This document shows, in pieces, positions 38,923-47,348 of a stretch of DNA of 58,825 bases. Under the pieces are notes generated by a model. The model had not been told where the DNA came from and searched no databases. It was given only the letters and a program-made list of their open reading frames with translations. Source of the DNA: a virus. The stretch lies in the IMG/VR virus record IMGVR_UViG_3300048996_000263, positions 1 to 58,825 of that record, one strand, 5' to 3'. The first letter of the stretch is position 1. Each line of letters starts with the position of its first letter. A program made the position numbers and the translations under genes.

Positions 38923-39191
38923 GCCTCCTCCAGTCCGCTGACGTTCCGCTCGTAGTCAGCCGCCGCCCGCACAAGGACTGTGAGCGACAGGCTGCCTCGA
39001 TTGGTTCGGCGCAGGGCATCCAGGACGATGTCCGTCGCGGTGAGAGTGGACAGACCCTGCTGTTGACCGATTTCCGGTACAAGCAGAGCGAGTCGTCGGA
39101 GACCATCGGCCATCTCCCGGTAGTCGGCTGCCATGTCGTTGAGGGCTGACGCGATGACTTCCCCGAATGCCTCGGCCTTGTCGATCTTCAT
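38919..39191 (-). CDS. Hypothetical helical protein
   Basis: Protein of 90 residues behind GGAGGAGACGCC. Helices EVIASALNDMAADYREMADG and LTATDIVLDALRRTNRGSLS. Flanked by shared TCCTCCAGTCCG junction sequences at both ends. Unknown function. Confidence 0.66.
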   Translation of the reverse strand: MKIDKAEAFGEVIASALNDMAADYREMADGLRRLALLVPEIGQQQGLSTLTATDIVLDALRRTNRGSLSLTVLVRAAADYERNVSGLEEA

Positions 39192-39535
39192 GGCGTCTCC
39201 TCCAGTCCGTAACCACGAGCCAAACAGGCAAGCGCGGAGCGATATGCGAACCGGTACACATCGGCCATGACTGCCGACATGTGTTCGCTCTGCCTCAGGC
39301 CACGCTGCTTCTCCACCGCCTCGATCTCGGCGCACTTCTCGGCGGCCTTGACGTACATCGCCACCAGGTCCCGGTCCGCTGCGCAGCGACGGAGAATGGC
39401 CGTGCGGTCGGCGAACCGTTGCGTCGCCGTGATCGCGCGCTCGTCGCCTTCAAGCCAGCAGTCACCGCTGAGGTCTTCGGCGCACTCCTCGTCGGCCGCA
39501 ATGGCGGCTAGCAGTTTCTCCACGATGTCGGTCAC
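39188..39535 (-). CDS. DUF6221-like protein
   Basis: GTG 39535 in a GTGA overlap with GGAGG upstream; 115 residues. TDIVEKLLAAIAADEECAED, then CAADRDLVAMYVKAAEKCAE and AYRSALACLARGYG give the layout of DUF6221 phage and actinomycete proteins (a leader helix, a CxAdR segment, and a C-terminal helix). Function of the family unknown. Confidence 0.72.
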   Translation of the reverse strand: MTDIVEKLLAAIAADEECAEDLSGDCWLEGDERAITATQRFADRTAILRRCAADRDLVAMYVKAAEKCAEIEAVEKQRGLRQSEHMSAVMADVYRFAYRSALACLARGYGLEETP

Positions 39536-39843
39536 CGGAACCACCTCCGTAGCCAGCCGCCCTTCCGCTCCACCGGGACAGCCGTGAACTCAGCCCACGC
39601 CCAACCCTCACCCGTCGGTCTGACCACAGCCGAGTAGCCGCGCCTCATCGCGATCAGATCCGCCTGCGGTTCGCTGTCAGCCTGGATGAACTGCTCATGG
39701 ACCGAAGGACGTTGACGGTCCAGCAGCGCGTCCAGAAGACCCATCTCCCAACCAGCCGTGTACGCGTCGTCGTCGTGCGGGCCGCCCTTCGAGGTGACCG
39801 TCACGAACGGCATCACCAGATCGAAACCCTGCTCCTCGCTCAC
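39532..39843 (-). CDS. Hypothetical protein
   Basis: GTG 39843 in a GTGA overlap; 103 residues. Beta-alpha layout: FDLVMPFVTVTSKGGPHDDD, YTAGWEMGLLDALLDRQRPS and GYSAVVRPTGEGWAWAEFTA. Basic Trp-rich end (WLRRWFR). Unknown. Confidence 0.66.
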   Translation of the reverse strand: MSEEQGFDLVMPFVTVTSKGGPHDDDAYTAGWEMGLLDALLDRQRPSVHEQFIQADSEPQADLIAMRRGYSAVVRPTGEGWAWAEFTAVPVERKGGWLRRWFR

Positions 39844-40310
39844 GCCGCCGCCACCTGTCCGTCCACATCGAAATTCCACAACCCGAGCCGACCCTTCGCC
39901 GCGACCGGAACGAGCAGGCGCCGGACGTTGGCGAGCTGCCAATGCTTGTGACCGCCCATCGCCCACGGGCCACAGTCACAGCCCTCGCCGTCGCAGATGC
40001 CAACCAAGTCCACGACGGCCAGGACACGGCCCATGTCGCTGTACGGCAGGTCGTCGGCCAGGTATGAGGGTGTCTGGATGTCGAGGTCCCGCATCGTGTG
40101 CACGACCTTCGTGAGGGCTTCCAGCGCGTGGTCGTCCCAGCGTTTCGCCGAGTGGATCGCCAACGGGCCCCGATAGTCGGTGCCCCACGTACGGTTCTCG
40201 ATCGTCTTGTGGCCCATGGCGATAGCCCAAGCCCACGGCTGGCGAACTGTGATCACCTTCATCCGAGCCACCTCTTCGGTAGCCGTGCAAACAAACCAGG
40301 GCGCGCTCAT
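39840..40310 (-). CDS. ASCH-domain protein
   Basis: Protein of 156 residues. MKVITVRQPWAWAIAMGHKT, then IENRTWGTDYRGPLAIHSAK and GRVLAVVDLVGICDGEGCDC are the strands of an ASCH (PUA-like) beta barrel that binds RNA or modified nucleic acids; the TIENRTW motif is the family's core. A start at the internal MKVI is also possible. Near the Thg1-like gene, so a shared RNA role can be imagined but is not shown. Confidence 0.86.
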   Translation of the reverse strand: MSAPWFVCTATEEVARMKVITVRQPWAWAIAMGHKTIENRTWGTDYRGPLAIHSAKRWDDHALEALTKVVHTMRDLDIQTPSYLADDLPYSDMGRVLAVVDLVGICDGEGCDCGPWAMGGHKHWQLANVRRLLVPVAAKGRLGLWNFDVDGQVAAA

Positions 40311-40489
40311 GGCTTCCTTCCGACGGATCGCACCAAGGCGACGGCCAGCACACCCAGTAGGAGTAGTTGAGTCGTGACGAAGTAGACGATGCACCACTGC
40401 CACGGCAAGACCTCGCTCACGAATCTGTATGCCAGCCAGGAAACTGGCGCGCCGACGGACGCGACTCCGGCCATGCCCTTCGGGCTCAT
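40307..40489 (-). CDS. Two-pass membrane protein
   Basis: Protein of 60 residues, start overlapping the upstream stop. Hydrophobic stretches AGVASVGAPVSWLAYRFV and WCIVYFVTTQLLLLGVLAVA. Unknown. Confidence 0.64.
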   Translation of the reverse strand: MSPKGMAGVASVGAPVSWLAYRFVSEVLPWQWCIVYFVTTQLLLLGVLAVALVRSVGRKP

Positions 40490-40857
40490 CCGATCACCTT
40501 CTTGAAGGTGCGGGCCATCCAACTAGGGCGCAGGTACGTGTCAGGAGGTTGCGCGTGCAAGACGGCCTCGAACTCAGCGAGTGTGACCGTCCGAGATGGC
40601 TCATCTTCTTCTGGGATGACACCAGCAGGGTGGGTGATCCCGAACGCCTTGCTCGGCGGCGGGCCAGCGTCCGGGTGAGGGCCGACAGTCACGATCGGGG
40701 CCAGCGCTGGCGCCACCGGTTCGCCGGCTCGGTCCCGGCCGTTAGCGAGGCACCACGCTTGGCGGCAGTCGTCGGAACAGAACACGGGAAGCCATGAGGC
40801 GGGAGCGAACTCGCCTTCACAGTCCGGGTTACGGCACGGCCTCGGGTCAATCGCCAT
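40486..40857 (-). CDS. Zinc-finger protein
   Basis: Protein of 123 residues behind CAGGTG. N-terminal CRNPDCEGEFAPASWLPVFC with SDDCRQAW is a treble-clef-like zinc site (CxxxxC...CxxxC) of the kind seen in phage DUF proteins. The rest is Pro-rich and then helical (AEFEAVLHAQPPDTY). DNA binding plausible. Confidence 0.68.
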   Translation of the reverse strand: MAIDPRPCRNPDCEGEFAPASWLPVFCSDDCRQAWCLANGRDRAGEPVAPALAPIVTVGPHPDAGPPPSKAFGITHPAGVIPEEDEPSRTVTLAEFEAVLHAQPPDTYLRPSWMARTFKKVIG

Positions 40858-41140
40858 CGGACACCTGCCCATGTTTCGCGTCCCATTCAGACAGTAGGCG
40901 CTGCCCGTCGCCCGTAAGGACCATCGGCCTCTCGCGTGCCCAGCCGCGCTTGGCCGGGAGCCACAGGTTGCGCCACTGCTCTTCGCTCAGGTAGTTCCGA
41001 ACGCGGTTATTCGGGTGGATCGGATACCAGACAATGCCAGTCCAGTTGTCGGGAATCGACGTCACTCGGCATGGGTAGCAGCCGACCGATCCGGCCGAGA
41101 TCCACGTCAGCATCCGGTGACGAAGCAGGGTTCGGTTCAC
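40847..41140 (-). CDS. Hypothetical protein
   Basis: GTG 41140; 97 residues. WTGIVWYPIHPNNRVRNYLS, EEQWRNLWLPAKRGWARERP and GDGQRLLSEWDAKHGQ suggest a small mixed fold rich in Trp. Overlaps the gene after it by 11 bases. Unknown. Confidence 0.64.
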   Translation of the reverse strand: MNRTLLRHRMLTWISAGSVGCYPCRVTSIPDNWTGIVWYPIHPNNRVRNYLSEEQWRNLWLPAKRGWARERPMVLTGDGQRLLSEWDAKHGQVSDGD

Positions 41141-41439
41141 TCGGTTACCTCTATCCCGCACTCACGCACGATCTCGACGACGTCCTCAGGGTGAACAACC
41201 CACACCTCTTCGCCCGCGTGGTCCTTGGGGCAAGCGTGGGACCGGTTGCCGACCATCTCGGCGAGCCGAGTCGCGTCCACTGCCGGTCTCGGTCCCCAGC
41301 CGTGAGCGATGTAGGCGTCGGTGATCATGTACGCCTCTTTGGCGACCGGGAGGTACGGCGTCTCCGGGTTGTCGAAGACGCACTTGGTTTCAAGGATCAT
41401 CTGGATCGCTGCTTCGCGGTCTTCGTTGCTGACGGTCAT
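41137..41439 (-). CDS. Hypothetical helical protein
   Basis: Protein of 100 residues behind GAGGAG. NEDREAAIQMILETKCVFDN, EAYMITDAYIAHGWGPRPAV and VVHPEDVVEIVRECGIEV. No family recognised. Confidence 0.66.
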   Translation of the reverse strand: MTVSNEDREAAIQMILETKCVFDNPETPYLPVAKEAYMITDAYIAHGWGPRPAVDATRLAEMVGNRSHACPKDHAGEEVWVVHPEDVVEIVRECGIEVTE

Positions 41440-41771
41440 ATCTCCTCCTCGGGGTCATCGCTCGCCGTGAACATCACACAAGCGGCGCCACGAACAGGGT
41501 CGTGGTCCCAAGAACGCTCGCCGCGGTAGAACGAGTCCCGCACCCAACCCCTCTCCGGATTAATCGCGTGCTCACAGCCGTGGAAGGACCGGCAGGCTTC
41601 AACCGCCATCGGATGGGCGAGTGCGACGTCATGGGTGCCGATCACGATCACGCCGCGCTCGTACTCGTGCTTCCAGCACACTGCGCGTATCTTGACCGGC
41701 TGGTAGGGCTTGCCGTTCGGGCGGATGATCACCGGTAGGCGCGGCGGTTGCGGTTCTGTGTACGGGCTCAC
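41436..41771 (-). CDS. Hypothetical protein
   Basis: GTG 41771 in a GTGA overlap; 111 residues. Pro-rich start, then VKIRAVCWKHEYERGVIVIG and AVEACRSFHGCEHAINPERG with Cys/His that may bind metal. Unknown. Confidence 0.65.
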   Translation of the reverse strand: MSPYTEPQPPRLPVIIRPNGKPYQPVKIRAVCWKHEYERGVIVIGTHDVALAHPMAVEACRSFHGCEHAINPERGWVRDSFYRGERSWDHDPVRGAACVMFTASDDPEEEI

Positions 41772-42163
41772 CGGGAACCTCCCCGCTTGCTGCTCAAGTC
41801 GTTCTCGCTGTAGTTCAAGGCTGCGAGGATCGACGCCGCCAGTTCCCGGGCTTCTACGTACGGCATCGCCACGACATCGCCCGGGTAGTGATGTTCGGGG
41901 TAACTGCTGCGCAAGCTGTGCGGCGTGTGGATGTACACGCACCGAATCGGCTCCTGGTCCTCCTCGGACCGGGCGACAACCGTCCACATGCTGTGCTCTG
42001 TCCCGATCTCCCATTGCAAGCCGTCCATGTCATGACCCTGCTTGACCTGCCTGGTCGGCTCGGGAAGTCCGGCCTTGCCTGCCGGGTAAAGGCGTCGCTC
42101 GTGGTCGGCGAGGAGCTGGCGGATCGAGGCCAACTCCTCCGTCACTTGGCTACCGTCCGTCAC
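41768..42163 (-). CDS. Hypothetical protein
   Basis: Protein of 131 residues. N-terminal helix VTEELASIRQLLADHERRLY then a mixed region (WEIGTEHSMWTVVARSEEDQ, VAMPYVEARELAASILAALN). A 60-base gap upstream may hold a promoter; none is clear. Confidence 0.65.
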   Translation of the reverse strand: MTDGSQVTEELASIRQLLADHERRLYPAGKAGLPEPTRQVKQGHDMDGLQWEIGTEHSMWTVVARSEEDQEPIRCVYIHTPHSLRSSYPEHHYPGDVVAMPYVEARELAASILAALNYSENDLSSKRGGSR

Positions 42164-42223
42164 AGCTCGTCCGCGTGCTTATTGATCCTCTGTGAGCGTC
42201 TTGTCGGGTTGGGGGTTGGTCAG

Positions 42224-42868
42224 TCATCGGTCAAGCCCTCCCGATTCGGAAGCGTTTTTGTTCCACCAGTCAGCGCGCGTCTTCGTCGGATCCGGTGGCG
42301 GCATACCCCATACGAAGTCCCGCTCGACCATCCCGACCGTGACCGGGTCGAGGCATGCGCCGTGCTTGCCTCGGTTGCTGCGGTGCCGGTCGAAGTTGCC
42401 GACCGTGCTGAACGTCCGGTGGCACGCGCCGCAGTGCGCGATCCGAGTCCGGCTCCAGCGGGCGGGGCAGCCGCCGCAGGATGCCGATTGCTGCTGACGC
42501 ACAGGCGCCTCTCGCTGAGTTTCAGCGGTCTCCGGTGTCATCCACTCCACCTCGGGGGTTGAAGGGCTTAGATCGCCACTCAGGGCTTCGTCGGTTTTGG
42601 GAACCCAGATCGCCCACCGTCCGCATCCCTCGCAGCGGGTTTGCTTGTGCGTCCTGGAAATCTGCTCAGCCCACTCGTGCCACGCGAGGTACCCGTCCGG
42701 TTCGGGCGCGTGCCGCTCGGCTTGCGGACAAGCAGCCTTGATGCGCTTGAGGCAAGGCGTCCGCGCGGTCTTCCCGCCTCGCACGCACGGTTGACCGGAG
42801 TCGGCACCGCATGTCGGGCACGGGACGTGGATCACCTCGGCGTACAAGCCATCCGAAGGGCGACTCAC
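42224..42868 (-). CDS. Multi-zinc-finger protein with FDXHR-type end
   Basis: GTG 42868; 214 residues. Three metal sites: CPTCGADSGQPC at the start (a common opening in actinomycete proteins), CEGCGRWAIW in the middle, and CGACHRTFSTVGNFDRHRSN with GACLDP, the FDXHR-type putative zinc-binding motif of phages. Probably nucleic-acid binding. Ends GLDR after a Trp-containing helix. Confidence 0.78.
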   Translation of the reverse strand: MSRPSDGLYAEVIHVPCPTCGADSGQPCVRGGKTARTPCLKRIKAACPQAERHAPEPDGYLAWHEWAEQISRTHKQTRCEGCGRWAIWVPKTDEALSGDLSPSTPEVEWMTPETAETQREAPVRQQQSASCGGCPARWSRTRIAHCGACHRTFSTVGNFDRHRSNRGKHGACLDPVTVGMVERDFVWGMPPPDPTKTRADWWNKNASESGGLDR

Positions 42869-43257
42869 GACGGATCCTCGTCGGGCAGAACCACGCCCAT
42901 GACTGGCTTGCCTGGGAACTGGTTGTGGAAGTCCTGGATCGGGTCGTGAGTGCCCCACGCGTGCGGCGCGGGTTGGACCTCGTGGTATTCGCCATACTCC
43001 CCAGCGGACCAATCCAGCCACGCCATCAGGTCAGGCAGATCAGCGCCTTCCGGTGGTCCGAAGTCCTTCAGCCACGGGTGCTGCAACAGCAGCTCGGGCT
43101 GCATCGCGTCACAGGCGAGCGGCAGCTGGTGGGTCATGATCACGTCGCCGGTCATATGGGAAAGCAACCGGGCCACGCCGTCGATGTGGTCGGGGGAGAG
43201 CAGGCGGCCGTCCGTGATGGACAACAGATCGCCGATGTGAAAGCGGGTGTCGCTCAT
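42865..43257 (-). CDS. Hypothetical protein
   Basis: Protein of 130 residues; FHIGDLLSITDGRLLSPDHI and VARLLSHMTGDVIMTHQLPL resemble a conserved actinophage early protein family with an N-terminal KVGDVLSITTGRLVS-like unit. Role not known. ATG overlaps the upstream stop. Confidence 0.75.
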   Translation of the reverse strand: MSDTRFHIGDLLSITDGRLLSPDHIDGVARLLSHMTGDVIMTHQLPLACDAMQPELLLQHPWLKDFGPPEGADLPDLMAWLDWSAGEYGEYHEVQPAPHAWGTHDPIQDFHNQFPGKPVMGVVLPDEDPS

Positions 43258-44009
43258 GCTGGTTCCTGTCGTGGGAGTGGCTGGTGGTCACAACGCACGT
43301 ACGGCGACATCGGCGTTGCACGGGATCCGGGGACGAGCCGCTGCCCGTCGGTAGTGCACAGCTGGCAAGCCCGGACCGCGAACCGCTCCGCCTCGACCTG
43401 GCGTACAGCGCGGGCGCCACCGTCGGCATCCCAGGCTTCACGGGCACGCCGGGCATCCGCACATCCACCGCACGCCGGAGGGTTCGGGTTGTTGAGATGC
43501 CTGGGGCAGCGGAGGGAGGGGGGCTCATCTCCCCCCCTCCCCTTCTCCTCTCCTCCCCTTCTCCCCCCCTCCCCTTCTCCGGGCACTGAGGTTCCGTCGA
43601 GGTCTTCACTGCCTGATTCACTGCCAAGCTCACTGTCAGATTCAGTGAGCTGCACGTGGTTCGGACATGGAGGAAGGCGAGAGGGTGTCGGACGATTGGG
43701 CTTCTGATGTTCCTTCCAGTTCACTGTGTGCACGTAGCGGATGCCGTCCACCTCGTACCGGCAGATCGGGCCCTCCTTGTCGTTCCTGCCCAGCGTCATG
43801 CGGTCAAGCCACTTGTCCACCTTGGACGCCGTGATCTTCTCGTCATGCGGGAAGCAGTCCCCGGCGATGGTCTTCGGGTTGTCGAAACCCCGCCCCTTGT
43901 CGTCCAGGTAACCCCACAGCAGCACGAAGAAGTAGCGCATCTCGAACGGCCAACTCGCGACCAGTTGAGAGTTTCGGAGGTCCGGCTTGACCGAACGAAT
44001 GCGAGCCAC
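43254..44009 (-). CDS. Replication-initiator-like protein
   Basis: Protein of 251 residues. The first 110 residues (MARIRSVKPDLRNSQLVASW, RYFFVLLWGYLDDKGRGFDN, RYEVDGIRYVHTVNWKEHQK) form the winged-helix unit found at the N-terminus of actinophage replication initiation proteins. A Glu/Gly-rich linker follows, with G-rich DNA runs near 43520-43580. The C-terminus has CPRHLNNPNPPACGGC and CQLCTTDG zinc sites. It probably binds the origin. Confidence 0.76.
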   Translation of the reverse strand: MARIRSVKPDLRNSQLVASWPFEMRYFFVLLWGYLDDKGRGFDNPKTIAGDCFPHDEKITASKVDKWLDRMTLGRNDKEGPICRYEVDGIRYVHTVNWKEHQKPNRPTPSRLPPCPNHVQLTESDSELGSESGSEDLDGTSVPGEGEGGRRGGEEKGRGGDEPPSLRCPRHLNNPNPPACGGCADARRAREAWDADGGARAVRQVEAERFAVRACQLCTTDGQRLVPGSRATPMSPYVRCDHQPLPRQEPA

Positions 44010-44386
44010 TAGGCCACAGCCCCTCTCAAAACGTTCACCGTGAGTCCCAAACGCTCACGGATGCGGGCTGTTGTGTACGTAGTCATGCGGGTCCAGGACG
44101 CGATCTCCACGTCCGTCCACCCGTTCGTCCACAGCTCGTGAACTAGCCAGTCCCTCGCATAGGACGGCAGGATCTCGGCCGGTTCTTTCCCTGCCCTGCA
44201 CTGCTTGAACAACCGGTCCACGTGGTCGCCGACGACTCTCCGTCCACCTGCCATAGTCTTCTGTTCGTGGCGTTGCGGCCGGAGCGTCGTCCCAAACCGG
44301 CGTAGCCACGAGTAGTGCCGGTTGCACAGGTCACGCCTGATCGGGCCACGGACACAGTCTTCGTCGTCCACGAGGCACTTCTTCAT
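44009..44386 (-). CDS. Helix-turn-helix protein
   Basis: Protein of 125 residues. Cys-rich N-terminus (CLVDDEDCVRGPIRRDLCNR then HYSWLRRFG) typical of HNH-accessory or zinc knuckle proteins, and a C-terminal helix-turn-helix (GWTDVEIASWTRMTTYTTAR). Probably DNA binding. Confidence 0.7.
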   Translation of the reverse strand: MKKCLVDDEDCVRGPIRRDLCNRHYSWLRRFGTTLRPQRHEQKTMAGGRRVVGDHVDRLFKQCRAGKEPAEILPSYARDWLVHELWTNGWTDVEIASWTRMTTYTTARIRERLGLTVNVLRGAVA

Positions 44387-44438
44387 GGCTTGACGTCGCC
44401 TCCTCTCGCGGTGTTGTGGGGTACAGGCCGAAGGTCAC

Positions 44439-45188
44439 TCACGACGCACCGCCAAACAAGTCCGGTTCAGCAAGGTGCTTGGCTGCCTTCTCGCAGTGCT
44501 CCTCGTCTGCCTCGATGCCGATAGCGCGGCGACCCAACGAGCGGGCAGTGAGCAGCGTGGACCCACTACCGGCGAACGGGTCCAGGACCAATCCGCCGGC
44601 CGGCACGCTGTACTCAATCAACGGGGCCAGTACCGACGCCGGCTTCTCCGTCGGGTGGATGCCGCCACGGACGCTCTTGGCTTTGATGACCGAGCGGACC
44701 ATGCGGCGGCCGTCGTCTTCGTATACGTGGCCGCCGATATCGCCGTAGTGCTCGCCCTTGCTTCCTCGCGCCCTAGCGTGCTTGTCCGGGCCGTGATAAG
44801 CCTCCCGGACAGCCTCGTGACGCACCGCACCCCATGCGCCCTGATAGAAATGCAGGACGTGCTCGTGGACCCGCTTGAACCGGTCTACCGCGAACCCGGT
44901 CCCGTTGTGTTTCTCCCACACCACATCCTGCGACAGCTTCCAGCCGCCCTCCAGGAACTCAGTCCAGCGTTCGGTGAACATCCGGAACGACCCGAAACAC
45001 CACATGGACGAGGAGTGCATCGACAGCAGCGCGGGCCATTGGCGAGGCCACGAGTCCCACGGCAGCGCGGTTTCGCCGTAAGGCGGGTCTGTCACGATCG
45101 CGTCCGCGGTCATGTAGTTGCCGGCGAAGAAGCTCGTGATGTCACAGTTGTAGAGCGCGACTTTCTGGTCGGAATAGTATGGTTTCAC
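44439..45188 (-). CDS. DNA methyltransferase (N6-adenine/N4-cytosine, beta-type order)
   Basis: GTG 45188; 249 residues. Motif IV IVTDPPYGE (residues 31-39) comes first and motif I VLDPFAGSGSTLL (about 201-213) last, with HPTEKP just before. This order is the beta class. Transfers methyl from S-adenosylmethionine, probably to protect phage DNA from host restriction; no partner nuclease is adjacent. Its opening PYYSD recurs at the start of the HNH gene before it. Confidence 0.92.
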   Translation of the reverse strand: MKPYYSDQKVALYNCDITSFFAGNYMTADAIVTDPPYGETALPWDSWPRQWPALLSMHSSSMWCFGSFRMFTERWTEFLEGGWKLSQDVVWEKHNGTGFAVDRFKRVHEHVLHFYQGAWGAVRHEAVREAYHGPDKHARARGSKGEHYGDIGGHVYEDDGRRMVRSVIKAKSVRGGIHPTEKPASVLAPLIEYSVPAGGLVLDPFAGSGSTLLTARSLGRRAIGIEADEEHCEKAAKHLAEPDLFGGAS

Positions 45189-45853
45189 TGGGCTGCGCTC
45201 TTCTTCTTGGCGCGCCGCTTCTGAGCGCTGACGCGAGCGTAACGACGGGCGCATACCCGGCATTGCCGCCACGTCACGCCTGGTACGAGGTTCTCTTCGC
45301 TCAGCGCGTGTCCGTTGACGCAGTGCGTCTTTCTCGCGTTGACGGCTGCGGCGCCTTCACCGCGAAGGATGTTCGTCTTCGAGGTCACCGGTTCCAGGTG
45401 ATCTGGATTTACGCAACGCCTGTTCCGACATAGGTGATCGAGAACGAGATAGTCAGGCACCTCTCCGTTGATGGTCGCGTAAACGGCCCTATGCGCTTGC
45501 CGTGAATGACCTCCGATGCGCGCGACGCCATAGCCGTTCGGGTTCACATATCCCCGCCATTCCCAGCAATCGTCGGCCATGTCGATGTGAGAGTCCAAGT
45601 ATGGGACACCGGTCGGCTTGGTGCGGGGAGCCGCAACGCGGTCGGATTGGCGCTCGGTTCGCAGTCGGGCATAGCGTTCGCGACCCCTTAGCCGGCCACA
45701 CGCACGGCAGATTCGAGCTCCATCGGTCTTCCGGAACATCGTGTTCTGATCGTCGTAGGGATGCCCAGAGGGGCAACCCGTCTTGGCCGCGTTCGCTTCA
45801 GCAAGAGCTGATCGCTGGACCATGCTGTCGCTGTAATACGGATCCAGACTCAC
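45185..45853 (-). CDS. HNH endonuclease, probable mobile element
   Basis: GTG 45853; 222 residues. A Cys-rich N-region (CPSGHPYDDQNTMFRKTDGA with CRACGRLRG), then an HNH_3 core: CWEWRGYVNPNGYGVARIGG, RQAHRAVYATINGEVPDYLV, LDHLCRNRRCVNPDHLEPVT. All core His/Asn residues are present. C-terminal HCVNGHALSEENLVPG with CRVCARRY. The first residues DPYYSDSMVQ look like a methyltransferase start, suggesting insertion into that gene. Confidence 0.9.
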   Translation of the reverse strand: MSLDPYYSDSMVQRSALAEANAAKTGCPSGHPYDDQNTMFRKTDGARICRACGRLRGRERYARLRTERQSDRVAAPRTKPTGVPYLDSHIDMADDCWEWRGYVNPNGYGVARIGGHSRQAHRAVYATINGEVPDYLVLDHLCRNRRCVNPDHLEPVTSKTNILRGEGAAAVNARKTHCVNGHALSEENLVPGVTWRQCRVCARRYARVSAQKRRAKKKSAAQ

Positions 45854-46029
45854 GGCTGAACCTCCCGTCGTTCGCCGACCTCCGGCATCTCGCCCGGCCG
45901 CACAGGACACGGCGCCGCACCCGTGTCGTTGTGGACAGTCACCCGCCTGCCGTCCACGATCAGGATGTGCCGCGCCAACGACCCGCAACGACAGCACGGA
46001 CCGAACATCGAGATCATGTGCCGGGTCAC
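45850..46029 (-). CDS. Small protein with Cys cluster
   Basis: GTG 46029 (GTGA overlap) to a TGA overlapping the HNH GTG; 59 residues. ISMFGPCCRCGSLARHILIV carries a CCxC metal-like site, then RRVTVHNDTGAAPCPVRPGE. Unknown. Confidence 0.62.
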   Translation of the reverse strand: MTRHMISMFGPCCRCGSLARHILIVDGRRVTVHNDTGAAPCPVRPGEMPEVGERREVQP

Positions 46030-46295
46030 GACGCCACCAACCCGGTCGCTCGAGCCCGGTACAGCGCGCGATCCAAAGCCTGCAACGACATGCCCAACGA
46101 CAGGGCGCAGTCAGTCCGGGACATCCCGGTGTCCGTGAAGAACCGGTACTCCTCAACAACGTCGGTCAGTCGACGGTTGGACCGCGGCCAGTTGGAGACC
46201 GTCCCGTTCTTGCGGCACGTGCTGTAGCAGTTCGAGCAGAGACCGCGTGCCAGCAGATCCCTCGACCGTCGGCAGCGAGCGCAGGGGCCGGTCAC
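46026..46295 (-). CDS. Zinc-ribbon and helix-turn-helix protein
   Basis: Protein of 89 residues. CARCRRSRDLLARGLCSNCY gives a four-Cys site; YRFFTDTGMSRTDCALSLGM with LQALDRALYRA is a helix-turn-helix. Probably DNA binding. Confidence 0.72.
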   Translation of the reverse strand: MTGPCARCRRSRDLLARGLCSNCYSTCRKNGTVSNWPRSNRRLTDVVEEYRFFTDTGMSRTDCALSLGMSLQALDRALYRARATGLVAS

Positions 46296-47119
46296 CGCTC
46301 CTCCTCTGCCGTTGAAGCAGAACCGGAAACGACCTCAGTCAGTGCGTATCCGCCTAACCGGTCAGTGAGTTCGCTCCAGGTGAGCGGCTTGCCGATGCCT
46401 GCCTGCCACACGTCGACGGCGACGCGGCGGCGCGTGAACACCTGACTGTTGGTGTGACGGACCGCATGGACCTCCGGGCTCGGCTCGGGGTCTCCCTTCC
46501 GCCACACGCGTGGCTTCGTAGGCTGGCTTTCATTCTCGGTGCCGGAATGCAAGGGTTCGGTGTCCGGCCGCCCGGCCGATTCGATCTTCACTGAATGCCC
46601 GTACACCACCGACACCGACTCGCCGACCTCGAACACGCCCTCCGGGTCATGAACGCCCTCGAAGGACTCCACAACCGACAGCCAGCACGCGCCGCCATTC
46701 GGTTTGATTAGGCGAGCGGTGAACACGCAGCCGTGCGCGTCGTACTTCACCAGGTCGCCCGGTGCCCAGTCGCCAGTCTGTTGCGCTGGTTCCTCCTCGG
46801 CAGCTGTCTCGTTAGGAGCATTCGAGGAGGACTCCGGTTCGGTCCAGCCGACTTGGTTGGTGTGCCGCCCCGAGTGGCCTTCCGGGCGTAGGCAGCAAAC
46901 CGCCTGCCCGTCTCCCGTGTCCTGTGTTCCGTTGCTACCGGACACCGAGGCGTTCACCAGATCGCAGATCAGCTTGCCCAACGCAGGGTCGAACGTCGAA
47001 GCGGCCTGATGCCCGGACGCGCAAGCAATCACGTGCCCGTACTCGCGCTCCTCGGCCATGCGCCACGGCGTCGGATAGGCGACCTCCGGACCAATCAGCT
47101 GACTGTGGTCACTGGCCAT
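46292..47119 (-). CDS. Hypothetical protein with adaptor-like domains
   Basis: ATG 47119; 275 residues. Contains a HVIACASGHQAASTFDPALG part, a CCLRPEGHSGRHTNQVGWTE segment common in actinomycete proteins, and a GDLVKYDAHGCVFTARLIKP beta unit. An acidic linker separates parts. Looks like a mosaic. Function unknown. Confidence 0.65.
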   Translation of the reverse strand: MASDHSQLIGPEVAYPTPWRMAEEREYGHVIACASGHQAASTFDPALGKLICDLVNASVSGSNGTQDTGDGQAVCCLRPEGHSGRHTNQVGWTEPESSSNAPNETAAEEEPAQQTGDWAPGDLVKYDAHGCVFTARLIKPNGGACWLSVVESFEGVHDPEGVFEVGESVSVVYGHSVKIESAGRPDTEPLHSGTENESQPTKPRVWRKGDPEPSPEVHAVRHTNSQVFTRRRVAVDVWQAGIGKPLTWSELTDRLGGYALTEVVSGSASTAEEER

Positions 47120-47348
47120 CGGAGTCCACCGCTTTCGGCTCGACCAGCAGTCCGGCATCGAACAACTGGTACGCGATCATGTACGAGTGGTTGCGGGAAG
47201 TCGTGATCGTCAACAGCGCACCCGCTGCCATCGACACCACTCGCGGGTGAGGCGGCTTCAGTAGCGTCTCCCACGGCTCTCTGTCTGTGTCGGGGACGAG
47301 CCGCATACCGGCTTCCTCGTTGAGCGCAAGCTCGGAACGGTCAGCCAT
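47109..47348 (-). CDS. Hypothetical protein
   Basis: Protein of 79 residues; EEAGMRLVPDTDREPWETLL, then a central hydrophobic part AAGALLTITTSRNHSYMIAY. Unknown. Confidence 0.62.
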   Translation of the reverse strand: MADRSELALNEEAGMRLVPDTDREPWETLLKPPHPRVVSMAAGALLTITTSRNHSYMIAYQLFDAGLLVEPKAVDSDGQ

